A stretch of 64,000 nt of DNA, from the NCBI GenBank assembly GCA_965228065.1, contig OZ245788.1, forward strand, positions 5,022,001-5,086,000, in the 5' to 3' direction. This stretch comes from Sphingobium_A sp965228065 (GTDB lineage: Bacteria > Pseudomonadota > Alphaproteobacteria > Sphingomonadales > Sphingomonadaceae). The notes under the pieces were generated by a model. That model did not search any database, was not told the DNA's origin, and worked only from the letters and a program-made list of their open reading frames with translations. Positions within the stretch are counted from its first letter, which is position 1. Every line of letters starts with the position of its first letter. Made by a program: the position numbers and the translations under genes. Below are positions 8,639 through 17,185 of the stretch, one piece after another.

Positions 8639-10612
8639 CTATTCCGGTTGATCCGACTCCAGCCAATCGAGCGGCACTAGGGCGTGATCGCGCCACTGCT
8701 CGGCAAGAACCACGTTAGCAAGGCCGCCCCATACATCCTCGTCTGCATGGTCGAGGACGATGACCTGGAGGCGGCCGGTGGCGGCTGCGACCTGCTCGCC
8801 TAGCAATGCGAAGACTTTGCGGACGGCTTCGACATCCTGGTCGCGCCACGTGACCGGATCCGCCTTTTCATCCCGTGCCGTTCGGCGCGGGAAATATACC
8901 TGGCTGGGTTGGTCGTAAATCAACAGTCCCGGGACGGGGTGATGCGGCAGCGCCAAGAAGAATGTCTGTAGCGCGAGGGTCAGGGCTACATGATAGGCAA
9001 GCCAGTTCGCACCGCTGCCGATCTCCCAGAGATAGTCGTCCCGGGTTCCGCGAATCACCTTCACCGTCAGATCCTGGATCATCAATCGGACGGGCGCTTC
9101 GGGCCATTCGGCGTCGAGCCGCGGAATCAGCCGGCCGGTCATCGCCTCGATACTGTCGATCGCATTGCGTAGCTTACGCTGAATCTCGTTTTCCGAGACC
9201 CGCCTCTGCAACTCGGCGATCTGCGCCTTGAGAGCATCGATCTGTTGGCGCAGTCCGGCGGATTGATCGGTTCTGTCGTAAAGCTCGAGAGCCTGTTCCA
9301 GTCTCCCCAGAAAGCGCTCCATGCGATCGAACCGATCGATCGCCTGTTTCGCCTGCTGCGAGTTGCGCTCCAGCAGCCCGATCTCTCGCTTGATTTCGTT
9401 GAGCCGGACCAGCGAGGTCTCGGCCTCCGCCCGCAGACGCAGAATCTCCTTGTCGAGCGTATCGGAGACGCTGGGATGGGTGCGAAGGCGCACTTCGATC
9501 GCGGCAAGCGCGTCGCTCAACTGATCGACCTTCTCGCGCCCGCCCTCACCCAGAACCGCGATGACATCCTCGGGCCGGTCCTCGGGCACAAGTTGCTTGA
9601 GCCATTCGGAGATCGACAAGCGATCGCGCTGGATCCGAAGCGCGCTTCCATAAGCATCACTGCTCTCGATCAGGCGACGCAATTCGCTCAACCGCTGGCG
9701 CCGCTGGGTGAGCTCAGCGGCGACCTTGCTCTCTTCGTCCCGCAGCTCCCGGAGTCTTGCAAGGGCAACATCGATCCCGGCGATGGTGGGATTTGCCGCC
9801 TCGCTGTTGGTCGCCACAATGCCGCGCAGGAGATCGACAATATCAGGCCATTCAGTAGGGATCACCTGGCCGGACGGCAGCAGCCCGAACTCGATCGCCT
9901 GCCTGAGCCACGATGTCGCTTCCAGCCGCCAGGCATTTCCTGCGGTGACGAGCGAGCGCAGGTCAATCTCCCGGCGCCGCAGGATCCGGTTCAGACGATC
10001 GAGTTCATGGCGCGCCTGAAGGACCTCGGCGGTCACCGCCTGCAATATGTATGGAAAGATGGTCTTCAGCTTGTCGCGATGCTCGCTGGTGTCCGCCTTG
10101 AAGAACATGACGTCGGGGTTGGCGACGATGTTCTGGGGCTGGAACGTAAATGCCATCAGGTCGCGAAAGCTGGGGCGCGACTGCGAGGCGGCTTCGGAAT
10201 CTGGCTCGAAGCCGAGATTGGTGAGACCGGCGAGCCGGTCGAGCATCTTCTTGACGTTGGCCTGCGTGGTATCCTTGCCCTCGATGCGATGCGGAACTTC
10301 GACCGTGTCGGCCTCGATCAGGACCATGTCCCCGGTGCTCTGCTGATCCCCAGGCTCCCGGCGAGCGAGAAGCTTCTGCCCTTCGACCGTATCGATCACG
10401 ACGCCGAACCAGCTGCAATTCTCACGAATAACACCGACAGGGATCGCGCATTTGTCCGAAGCGAGGCAATAGTCGATGATCGGAATGACCGCCGATTTGC
10501 CCGTCTTCGACGCGCCGCTGATGACGTTCACGACGCCTGGATGAAAATCCAGTTCGCGGGGCTTTTCGTCGGTTCGAGGCCAGAGGATCAACTTGAGAAG
10601 CTGGAAATACAT
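8639..10612 (-). CDS. DUF3732-type SMC-like ATPase of an ABC-three-component system
   Basis: The 657-residue protein opens MYFQLLKLILWPR and has the unusual Walker A GASKTGKSA at residues 32-40, typical of DUF3732 ATPases. Coiled-coil segments rich in Arg, Glu and Leu run from about 200 to 480. A signature-like IGSGANWLAYHVAL comes next, then Walker B LLIYDQPSQVYFP and a late VIVLDHADE. It is translated from an ATG that shares one base with the stop of the middle component, so the two are coupled. Family knowledge (ABC-3C systems) makes it the DNA- or invader-sensing ATPase that controls the nuclease two genes upstream. It meets the SIR2-operon ATPase tail to tail across 137 bases. Confidence 0.85.
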   Translation of the reverse strand: MYFQLLKLILWPRTDEKPRELDFHPGVVNVISGASKTGKSAVIPIIDYCLASDKCAIPVGVIRENCSWFGVVIDTVEGQKLLARREPGDQQSTGDMVLIEADTVEVPHRIEGKDTTQANVKKMLDRLAGLTNLGFEPDSEAASQSRPSFRDLMAFTFQPQNIVANPDVMFFKADTSEHRDKLKTIFPYILQAVTAEVLQARHELDRLNRILRRREIDLRSLVTAGNAWRLEATSWLRQAIEFGLLPSGQVIPTEWPDIVDLLRGIVATNSEAANPTIAGIDVALARLRELRDEESKVAAELTQRRQRLSELRRLIESSDAYGSALRIQRDRLSISEWLKQLVPEDRPEDVIAVLGEGGREKVDQLSDALAAIEVRLRTHPSVSDTLDKEILRLRAEAETSLVRLNEIKREIGLLERNSQQAKQAIDRFDRMERFLGRLEQALELYDRTDQSAGLRQQIDALKAQIAELQRRVSENEIQRKLRNAIDSIEAMTGRLIPRLDAEWPEAPVRLMIQDLTVKVIRGTRDDYLWEIGSGANWLAYHVALTLALQTFFLALPHHPVPGLLIYDQPSQVYFPRRTARDEKADPVTWRDQDVEAVRKVFALLGEQVAAATGRLQVIVLDHADEDVWGGLANVVLAEQWRDHALVPLDWLESDQPE

Positions 10613-11121
10613 TAGAAGTCGATCCTCAAGGTTGAGGCGATCTGGGGAAGGCCGAGCTTGGAAAACCAGTAGCCGAGTTTGTCGGCAGCGCCCGAAAACC
10701 CTTTCAGCCGTTCAGGGATGGATGGTTTCTTCACATCGAGAAGATCGAGCGAATAGCCATGTAGCAGCGCCGATCCATGGTCGATACGGATGAGACGTGA
10801 TGTCGATGCGACGCCGATCGATTGAAGGCTCAGAGGCCGGAGTTGACGTGCCCGTGAGTGGAGCTCGACAAGCGCCTCGCGTTCGCGATCGAACTTGGCG
10901 GCAAACAGGGTCAGGCCTGAGGCTTTTCTGGTGGAGGCGACCGCGTCGAAGGTCTGCCGGTGCAATAGCATCGGCAGGACGAGGAACGCGAGCAGGAACG
11001 GCGCGGCCTCGGCACCGTCCTCCTGATATCCGAGAGTGAAATTCCAGATCAGATAGGCGCCGATGGCGGGGTTCTGAACGAGGTCGAGTTCAGTGAGATC
11101 TATGCTTGCGAGGGCCGTCAT
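10612..11121 (-). CDS. ABC-three-component system middle component
   Basis: The 169-residue protein contains LVQNPAIGAYLIWNFTLGY near residues 15-33 and a hydrophobic FLLAFLVLPMLLHRQTF stretch. Both are typical of the middle components that sit between a DUF3732 ATPase and a nuclease. It has no signal peptide, and the hydrophobic part is more likely a buried helix than a membrane span. Its start overlaps the upstream stop by four bases and its stop shares a base with the ATPase start. The presumed job is to link ATPase state to effector activity. I am fairly sure of the family by motif and order; the mechanism is inferred. Confidence 0.75.
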   Translation of the reverse strand: MTALASIDLTELDLVQNPAIGAYLIWNFTLGYQEDGAEAAPFLLAFLVLPMLLHRQTFDAVASTRKASGLTLFAAKFDREREALVELHSRARQLRPLSLQSIGVASTSRLIRIDHGSALLHGYSLDLLDVKKPSIPERLKGFSGAADKLGYWFSKLGLPQIASTLRIDF

Positions 11122-12287
11122 TCAGGAGCCTCGCCGAGGAGGGTATCATAGTCTGCATGCCAACCGACCCGGCGGCGATCGGCCAAATCGTTGAAACTGC
11201 CATGGACGAAATGCCCCGGCACCACCCGCCCTTCAAGCGGGGCCTGGTGCTGCGCGCATTGACGATAGATCAGGCGCCCCTGAACCGGTGCCGACCGATC
11301 GGTATGCAGATCTGCGACGTCGCCTCGGATCATGCCATACCGCCGAACAAGGTCGTCGTCCCAGGTGTCGAGGCTACCGGGAAAAATCACGCCGCGATCC
11401 GCCCAATCAGACTTGTCGGCGGACGCCCGCAGATAGTCGCTGACAGCTCGCAACCGCTCCTCGTCATTGGCATCGACGAGTTCGAGCTGACGGATGAACG
11501 TCGGCCGTGTGGACGCGATGCCAGCTACGAGATCGCCGCTCGGCGCACCACCGAACGATGTGAGCAGTCCGGGCATGTTGTTCTGACGGACGAACGCATG
11601 GAAATCGCGCCTGAAGACGTCGGCATCCAGGATCGGACGCTCGCCGCGCTGAATTAGGCGATCGAGCGCCTGCTTTGCCTGGCCGATGCCCGACTTGATG
11701 AGGACATCGATCTGGTTTTCACTGATGACCGGTAAGAGGACGGCCCGTATCGCATCAAGGGGATCTTCCCCCTCCGACTCCAAGGAGAATCGTGTCACGA
11801 TCGCGATCTGCTGCTCGGCATCTGCGTCGAGAAACGGCTGGAGATGCTCGGCGCAGCCGGGAACGGCTTTCAACTTGCCGAGCTTGGCGCGGATGACCTT
11901 CAAAATCGCCTCGGCAGCCTTGGCGTCGGCGGCAGCGGACAGCGCCTGGACAAAATCGCCCTTCTTTTGAGGTGTCACGTACAGGTGGTAATCGGTCAGG
12001 CTGGCGTCGATCTCCTTGCAGACGATCATGGCTCGCCAGTTTTCGAACGCTTTCCAGAGATCGCCGGCCCAGTCGGAGATTGGGTTTTGTCGGAGCGCAC
12101 TCTTGGTCTGCTCAAGCAGAATCTTGCCATCCGCATGATGGACCGCAACGTCATCCTTGAACTCCAGGGATACCCCGGCGCCTTTGGGGCTGGTCAACAG
12201 ATGATAGAAGACCCGCACCGGCTGCAAGGCAAAGCCGAGATATTGTCCAGGCGCGCTGTGCTTGGCAGGTTTTGTCTCGGCATTCAT
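11118..12287 (-). CDS. ABC-three-component effector with restriction-like nuclease domain
   Basis: The 389-residue form starting MNAETKPAKHS is chosen because a GGGGG run lies eight bases before it; a longer frame to 12389 lacks such a site. Near the N-terminus GVSLEFKDDVAVH (38-50) and ILLEQTKSA (56-64) supply an E/D...EQxK pattern expected for a PD-(D/E)xK nuclease of the Cap4/DUF4297 kind. The rest is helical and probably docks on the other components. As first gene of the leftward operon it is the likely toxic effector, cutting DNA when the DUF3732 ATPase is triggered. The nuclease reading is from motif shape and context. Confidence 0.75.
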   Translation of the reverse strand: MNAETKPAKHSAPGQYLGFALQPVRVFYHLLTSPKGAGVSLEFKDDVAVHHADGKILLEQTKSALRQNPISDWAGDLWKAFENWRAMIVCKEIDASLTDYHLYVTPQKKGDFVQALSAAADAKAAEAILKVIRAKLGKLKAVPGCAEHLQPFLDADAEQQIAIVTRFSLESEGEDPLDAIRAVLLPVISENQIDVLIKSGIGQAKQALDRLIQRGERPILDADVFRRDFHAFVRQNNMPGLLTSFGGAPSGDLVAGIASTRPTFIRQLELVDANDEERLRAVSDYLRASADKSDWADRGVIFPGSLDTWDDDLVRRYGMIRGDVADLHTDRSAPVQGRLIYRQCAQHQAPLEGRVVPGHFVHGSFNDLADRRRVGWHADYDTLLGEAPE

Positions 12288-12488
12288 CAGATAAACCCCC
12301 TTGCCAGCGATGCTGTTCAAGTCGCGGCACAAGGTCAAGTGATGATGGCTTGGAGCAACATCTATATGCTCACATCGACAGACGCGCATTAAACATCCAC
12401 TATTTTATGAAAACCAATCGGCCCGATCAAGGTCCCCCGAACGGGTGTGTCGTGATCACGAAACTTGAATGCAGCAAGGCTTTGTTCC

Positions 12489-12824
12489 ATGATTGTTCCG
12501 GTTCAATGGCAGGGGCGGAAGTTGGTAGACGTCATCATTAATGAAGCACTGATCGAGGCGGGGGAGCGCTACTTCATCGCTTATGTCGATCGCCCCAAAG
12601 GGATCGGAGCGCAGATCGTCGCCGACCTGGAAATGGATCTCATTGGGCCGGTAACCGTCGACCTTATGGTGCCAAGAAAGCTCAGCGGCTTCGAGTTTCC
12701 CGCACTGGAGCTGATCGAACGGGCCAGACGCACTGCTGGGGAAAGCGGCGTTCGCAAGATCCTGCTGGTCGACCCCCAGGGGCTCGTCCGGCTTTCAAAG
12801 GTCAACGGCACGGACCGCGACTGA
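12489..12824 (+). CDS. Small hypothetical protein paired with the CoiA-like gene
   Basis: The 111-residue form starts MIVPVQWQGRKLV, with AAGG nine bases upstream; an ATG 24 bases earlier has no ribosome site. The sequence is compact and mixed alpha/beta (RYFIAYVDRPKGIGAQIVADLEM, then VTVDLMVPRKLSGFEFP) with no signal peptide, membrane span or Cys pair. I do not recognise a family. It lies 34 bases before the CoiA-like nuclease gene on the same strand and diverges from the ABC-three-component operon. It may be co-transcribed with the nuclease gene and act as a partner or inhibitor, but that is inference. Confidence 0.5.
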   Translation: MIVPVQWQGRKLVDVIINEALIEAGERYFIAYVDRPKGIGAQIVADLEMDLIGPVTVDLMVPRKLSGFEFPALELIERARRTAGESGVRKILLVDPQGLVRLSKVNGTDRD

Positions 12825-12858
12825 CGCAGCTATGGCTATAACTTAGGATCGGCACCAG

Positions 12859-14286
12859 ATGGGGGCATTCCAGACACACAAGCGAACGATCCGGATCGCG
12901 GACTTCGAGCACCCACGCGGTGCCGTCAGCATTGAAACGCTCATGGCAATGGAGCGGCCGGACTGGGCGCATCTGCGCGACCAGATCAATCTGCGGCGCG
13001 CGGACATCCCTGGCCAGCCGCTGGCGCGCTGTCGGCTATGCGAGCATGGCGTCTTCATCCGCGCCCAGGCTGTGGACGACGATCACCTTCCGATGTTCGC
13101 GCATTTCCCGGGCGGCCCTGAGGACTGCCCCTGGTATGATGGCGGCACGATAAGACCCGACGATGCGCGCGCAGCCCAATATCAGGGGCATCAGGAATCG
13201 GCCCTGCACAGGCGCACATGCCAAACCGTCGAGGCGATGGCGAAGCAGGATGCCCGCTGCGTCGATAGCGCGATCGACACCTATTTGCGCCCGGCTCTCC
13301 ATCAGCGCGGGAGATACCCCGACGTATTCCTTGGCATGACGGGGCTGGGACGCTTCGCCGTGGAGGTTCAACTCTCCAAGCCGTTCGCACCGGAGATCAG
13401 CGCGCGGCATCTTCACTACGACCGCGAGGGTGTGAAGCTGATCTGGGTGTTCCTCGAACTGGCAAAGCCGCTCCCACAGGGCTTTCACGATGTGATCTCG
13501 ATGCAGCGGGGCAACGCCTTCCTGTTCGACGCGGCGGCCGAGGCCGAGTCACTGGCGATGGGAACGCTCGTCCTCAGTTGCTATCTGGAGAACGGCAAGG
13601 GCGGTTGGCTGGCACCCCGCCTCGTCACACTTGACGATCTCGACATCACGACCGGCCGGTCGGTGTTTCTGGAGGACCGACGCAGCGAACGCCTGATTGC
13701 GCTTTGTAAAGACGGCCGGAGCCGCTGGTGGCAGGCCCTTGCGCAGGCACGCCGCGAAAAGCCGGACAATCCTTTTCACCATGACGCCTATGAGCCGGCT
13801 TGGGCATCGGTTCGCGCCCATGTGCCTGCGCTCAGCCAATGGAAAGACGACCATTGGGCCCGGCATGGCGAGCGCGGACGCGCCCACCTTGCGAGCCTGT
13901 TTGCGATCCTCTGCTCTGTCGCGCACAGCGCCGAGCGCGGCGAGGACGTGCTCTACATCTCGCGCTATTCGGGCGATGGTCGGCTTCTTGCTATGCTCAA
14001 CAGCAAGCTCAGCTCGACGAGCTACTTCCCATATGCCGATCTGCTGGAGACGTTCCTCGGCAATTCCGCCTGTCGCGATCTCATCGACCGCGCGTCGTTC
14101 CGCAAGTTGATCGCCGCCGCGCGAGCTGGATCGCCGCAAGTCGGCCAGGATCATCCGGTCTGGATGGCCATGGCACGCCTCTTCCCCGAGGCGCTGAATT
14201 CCCTGATCCGGGCCGAACTTGCCGATCTGGGACGCCTACCCGGCTGGGCCCAAGGAGCGGAACCCGAGAAGGCTGAGGCTGCGTAG
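12859..14286 (+). CDS. CoiA/DUF6035-like nuclease domain protein
   Basis: The 475-residue protein shows the CoiA pattern. An N-terminal zinc-ribbon-like part has C58-x2-C61, then FAHFPGG and C90. The nuclease core has P154-D155 in GRYPDVFLG, then FAVEVQLS with E169 and Q171, then HLHYDREGVKLIWVF. The PD...ExQ arrangement marks restriction-fold nucleases of the competence family. CoiA itself acts during transformation; longer relatives (DUF6035) lie in mobile islands with unknown roles. The C-terminal 250 residues are helical and unassigned. An AGGATCGG upstream suits the ATG start. It follows a small unknown gene by 34 bases and ends three bases before a mucR fragment. Confidence 0.7.
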   Translation: MGAFQTHKRTIRIADFEHPRGAVSIETLMAMERPDWAHLRDQINLRRADIPGQPLARCRLCEHGVFIRAQAVDDDHLPMFAHFPGGPEDCPWYDGGTIRPDDARAAQYQGHQESALHRRTCQTVEAMAKQDARCVDSAIDTYLRPALHQRGRYPDVFLGMTGLGRFAVEVQLSKPFAPEISARHLHYDREGVKLIWVFLELAKPLPQGFHDVISMQRGNAFLFDAAAEAESLAMGTLVLSCYLENGKGGWLAPRLVTLDDLDITTGRSVFLEDRRSERLIALCKDGRSRWWQALAQARREKPDNPFHHDAYEPAWASVRAHVPALSQWKDDHWARHGERGRAHLASLFAILCSVAHSAERGEDVLYISRYSGDGRLLAMLNSKLSSTSYFPYADLLETFLGNSACRDLIDRASFRKLIAAARAGSPQVGQDHPVWMAMARLFPEALNSLIRAELADLGRLPGWAQGAEPEKAEAA

Positions 14287-14289
14287 CCG

Positions 14290-14501
14290 CTAGCGAGATG
14301 ACGTGCGGACAGAAACCGCCGGCTTCTGCTCTTCTCCCCCTACTGCTGCCGGCACGGTGCCGAGGACGGCGAGCGAGCCGTGGACATTGGCAATCAGCAC
14401 CGGAAATCACCGACCGCGACGCTGTTGTTGGTGACGTGCGCCGAAACAATGTCGGCCGTGAGCGAGAGAAGATCGAGCTTGCTGTCGGTCGTGTCGTTCA
14501 T
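14290..14501 (-). pseudogene. mucR: Frameshifted, truncated mucR/ros regulator remnant
   Basis: After an AAGGAAG ribosome site the frame starting at 14501 reads MNDTTDSKLDLL, then LTADIVSAHVTNNSVAVGD, the clear N-terminus of a MucR/Ros regulator. It breaks at a stop after GDFRC. Reading on with one base restored near 14408 gives PVLIANVHGSLAVLGTVPAA and then EEQKPAVSVRTSS before a stop at 14290. Both halves match MucR order, so one base has been lost. The C-terminal zinc finger that binds DNA is missing entirely. The fragment abuts the CoiA-like gene end, which suggests a recombination junction. Confidence 0.8.
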
Positions 14502-14560
14502 GGGCTTCCTTTGTGATGGAAAAGCGTCGTGGGCGAGGCAGCCGGTCTTTGTGAATGATG

Positions 14561-15040
14561 CTATTTCGAACACGGGCGTCTTGGCAATGATCGTCCGCCC
14601 CAAGCCTCTCGTCGCCACTGAAGGGGCGTCGTACCAACTTTGCGGACAAAGGTGTTGGTGAAATGGCTTTGATCGACGAAACCGCATTCGAGAGCGATCT
14701 CTGCCAGCGGGGAATGCGATTGCGCCATGAGGGTCTGGGCGAGAACAATCCTCTGTCCGATAAACCAGGTGTACGGCGCGATCCCGACCGTGTTGGTGAA
14801 AGCCCGGACGAAATAGCTCATGGACAACCGGCAAGCGCGAGCGAGATCCGAGATCACAACGGTTTCCCCGAGCTTCGCGCTCATGGTTTCCTTCGCCAGC
14901 CTCTCCTGCCACGATGCCAGGCGAGGCCCCGCAGGCGGGTGGGCCGTCCGGCGCTCACCCCTTCCCGTATGGGCCAGGAGAGACGGCGCGCACTCGCCCT
15001 GCTGCGAAACGCGCGCGTTGAGATACTCGCCGGCCTTCAA
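14561..15040 (-). CDS. Short AraC-family DNA-binding protein
   Basis: The 159-residue frame carries both helix-turn-helix units of AraC proteins: ISDLARACRLSMSYFVRAFTN (about 63-83) and SPLAEIALECGFVDQSHFTNTF, followed by the usual VGTTPLQWRR. No N-terminal ligand domain is present; the first 50 residues are Arg/Ala/Pro-rich and may not be translated. Full AraC regulators are about 250-300 residues, so this is either a stand-alone DNA-binding form or a truncated gene. It lies among a broken mucR and an orphan sigma gene, which favours decay. No target is evident nearby. Confidence 0.65.
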   Translation of the reverse strand: MKAGEYLNARVSQQGECAPSLLAHTGRGERRTAHPPAGPRLASWQERLAKETMSAKLGETVVISDLARACRLSMSYFVRAFTNTVGIAPYTWFIGQRIVLAQTLMAQSHSPLAEIALECGFVDQSHFTNTFVRKVGTTPLQWRREAWGGRSLPRRPCSK

Positions 15041-15348
15041 GCGCGCCTTGCCGCCATCGCGACCCCCGGAGGGACAATGGGCAGGCTACGGACGCGGAAC
15101 GCGGTCTGATTGCCGTTCCCAATAGTCGCCACGCGTGGGACATTGACGCCTGGAAAGGGCGCCCGTGTCAGAACACGGCGTGAGGACCCTATTACTCCCT
15201 ATCGTCCCTGACACTTGGCGGGACGAAAAGGCGGTCCTCCCGGTTCAAATATTTCTTGGAGATAGAGGGGCTGCGGTGCGGCGCTCGCAGGGGTTCGGAA
15301 CCTGCGCATCGTCCGCGCGCTGCGATCAGCGGTCAGATTATACCGATG
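15041..15348. other. Non-coding stretch between AraC and sigma-factor genes
   Basis: I see no credible gene here. GTGTCAG near 15165 is complementary to CTGACAC near 15208 across about 36 bases, a weak long-range hairpin. A fecR gene would normally sit here, downstream of the FecI-like sigma gene, but none is found. Confidence 0.35.
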
Positions 15349-16011
15349 CTAGCGTGGCGTGCCGGCGGAAGATGCAGGTTCGCAGGAAGAATCGTTACAA
15401 AGCGCGGTCCGCAGATGCCGTTCCGCGCGCGCCAGTTCCTTCTGGACGGTACGTTTGTGGAGCCCGAATTTGGCAGCGATTTCGACCTGCGTCTTCTCGT
15501 CGCGCCAGGCCGCCAGGAAGATGTCGCGCCTCTGGGCTGGCAGGGTCTCAAGCGCGTCGAGCACTCGATCCAGAGCAAGCCTTGCGCTCGCCGCGCGCTC
15601 GGGATCCGGCGCATCGTCGGTGAGATCAACGACTGCGGCGGCATCGGCGGGCGTGAACAGCATTTCATGACGTCGCCGGTTTTTCGCCAGATTGATTGCC
15701 ATCCGATAGAGATAAGAGAGTGGATTTCTGACCTCCCCTATGACTGGGCCGCTCTCGAGCTTGAGATAGGCGTCGTGGAGCGCCTCAGTCGCGGCATCTG
15801 GCGATCGCAGCGCACCGCTGAGCCTGACGAGCAGCAAATCATATTCTGTTTCGAGCAAAGTACGCAGACGGTCGAGAGACGCGTCCGCGATGTGGGCGGA
15901 CCGGAACGGGGCGCCGGCAACCGCAAGGCTCCGCCCCACAGATGGACCGCCTGGCCCGCCCTCCCCGCGACGGGGTAAAGTGCCACCATCCTTCACGGGC
16001 TTCGTCGGCAC
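15349..16011 (-). CDS. ECF sigma factor, FecI-like, without a FecR partner
   Basis: The 220-residue frame holds an ECF sigma factor. Region 2 runs through LRTLLETEYDLLLVRLSGAL, DAYLKLE and NPLSYLYRMAINLAKNRRR. Region 4 is ALETLPAQRRDIFLAAWRDEKTQ followed by VEIAAKFGLHKRTVQKELARA. This is the FecI/RpoE-like type often tied to TonB-dependent uptake. The first 40 residues are low-complexity, so the true start may lie near residue 40. Normally a FecR anti-sigma gene follows, but downstream is about 300 bases without a gene. The sigma factor is thus either orphaned or controlled from elsewhere. It is unlike the second ECF factor at 41.8-42.4 kb, which has CnrX/CnrY-type partners. Confidence 0.8.
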   Translation of the reverse strand: MPTKPVKDGGTLPRRGEGGPGGPSVGRSLAVAGAPFRSAHIADASLDRLRTLLETEYDLLLVRLSGALRSPDAATEALHDAYLKLESGPVIGEVRNPLSYLYRMAINLAKNRRRHEMLFTPADAAAVVDLTDDAPDPERAASARLALDRVLDALETLPAQRRDIFLAAWRDEKTQVEIAAKFGLHKRTVQKELARAERHLRTALCNDSSCEPASSAGTPR

Positions 16012-16479
16012 AGCCGCCTCGCCATCCGGTCAGGATGGTCCCAGCACTTGCGCCGTGCGCGCCAAAACCCATCGGTCCTGAGAATCCGACCAGTACGAGA
16101 GAGCCGCGATATTATGTGCTCATTGGGCATGGAAGCGTCCATCATCTGAGGTAGCGCGACCAGCGGCGTCAGCGCGTGATCGATCCCCCAATCCGGCACA
16201 TGCCCAAACTTGCGAATCAATCGCAACAACATAGCTGCTGTTATCCCTCGACACAACGCGACGGGCCGCCAGACGGACGTATCGGCTGAGAGCATCCGCT
16301 TCCCGAAACATGCTTATATTCCATCGCAGTCGAGGCTTTAAGCGCTGCAGGCACGCGGTCCACAAACCGCCGGCTTGACGGAGGGCGAAGACGGCCAGAC
16401 TATTCTGCGGTGTCGGCACCAGGAAGCCTGTACTCCTACGAAATAGCGCTCGGCAGTGATGATCTGCTGGCGGATCGTC
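16012..16479. other. Gene-poor stretch between the sigma gene and the metal operon
   Basis: Several overlapping open frames exist on the minus strand, but none shows a recognisable domain, a ribosome site or normal composition. I treat the segment as non-coding or eroded sequence at the left edge of the metal-resistance island. Confidence 0.35.
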
Positions 16480-17166
16480 CTAACCAATAATCTCCTCGAT
16501 GAGCAGCAAGCCCAGAAAGCCGACGAAGAACATCGCGCTGATGAGCGGGCTGTCGGGCCGCTCATGGGCCTCGACCAACAGTTCCTCGGTGACCAGATAC
16601 AGCAGGGCCATGAGGCCGAAACTCAGGAAGCCCGCGATGACCACGGGCGGAAAGGTAGCGACCGGGGTCGAGACCAGTGCGCCAACCGGAAGGAGCAACG
16701 CCAGTCCGAACGTGATGGCGATCACCTTGCGCCTGGAGCGCACCGTCTCCCCGAGTTCGGCTGTCACCGTCAATCCGAGGAACAGCACTTCGAGCGTGAG
16801 CGCGATCGTCAACAGAAGGCCAGCTTTGGCACCCGCGATGAATGCCAGCCCGAGCACGAGTCCATCGATGAGAATGTCGATGCCGATCGCGCCCAACATC
16901 GCAACCGGCCCCTTGGTCCGCCCTTCCAGGCCTTTCAGCGACAGCATGACAGCGACCCCGAGCGCACCGCCGATGAAGGTCGCCAACGGAGATGCTTCGT
17001 GCATGACTTGCGGCAATATTTCCGCGGCGGCGGCCGCGAACACCACGCCAGCGGCAAGATGCTGCATGGCGCTGACGAATCCAGGGCTCGGTTGGCGCCA
17101 GCTTGCCCATATCGAGCCCAGGATTACCGCCAGCACCGGAATGAGCGTATATTGCAGCGCCAGCAT
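16480..17166 (-). CDS. ZIP-family divalent metal transporter
   Basis: The 228-residue protein is almost wholly hydrophobic with about seven or eight spans. Typical ZIP signs are MQHLAAGVVFAAAAAEILPQVM (span with the H...E metal ligands) and IGIDILIDGLVLGLAF (the polar DxxxDG span). It ends LLLIEEIIG. Family members bring Zn2+ or other divalent ions into the cytoplasm, or act bidirectionally. It is the last gene of the long czc operon, about 19 bases after a small lipoprotein-like gene. A ZIP importer at the end of an efflux operon is odd; it may restore zinc after strong export or may itself work in export. Direction of transport cannot be told from sequence. Confidence 0.8.
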   Translation of the reverse strand: MLALQYTLIPVLAVILGSIWASWRQPSPGFVSAMQHLAAGVVFAAAAAEILPQVMHEASPLATFIGGALGVAVMLSLKGLEGRTKGPVAMLGAIGIDILIDGLVLGLAFIAGAKAGLLLTIALTLEVLFLGLTVTAELGETVRSRRKVIAITFGLALLLPVGALVSTPVATFPPVVIAGFLSFGLMALLYLVTEELLVEAHERPDSPLISAMFFVGFLGLLLIEEIIG

Positions 17167-17185
17167 ATTCGTTCTCCTGCGAGCC

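Noticed and set aside
9245..10615. 456-codon plus-strand frame
   Set aside because: It is the antisense of the DUF3732 ATPase, whose Walker A and B motifs are clear.
16120..16419. 99-codon minus-strand frame upstream of the sigma gene
   Set aside because: No ribosome site, no domain, and competing frames of similar length overlap it.
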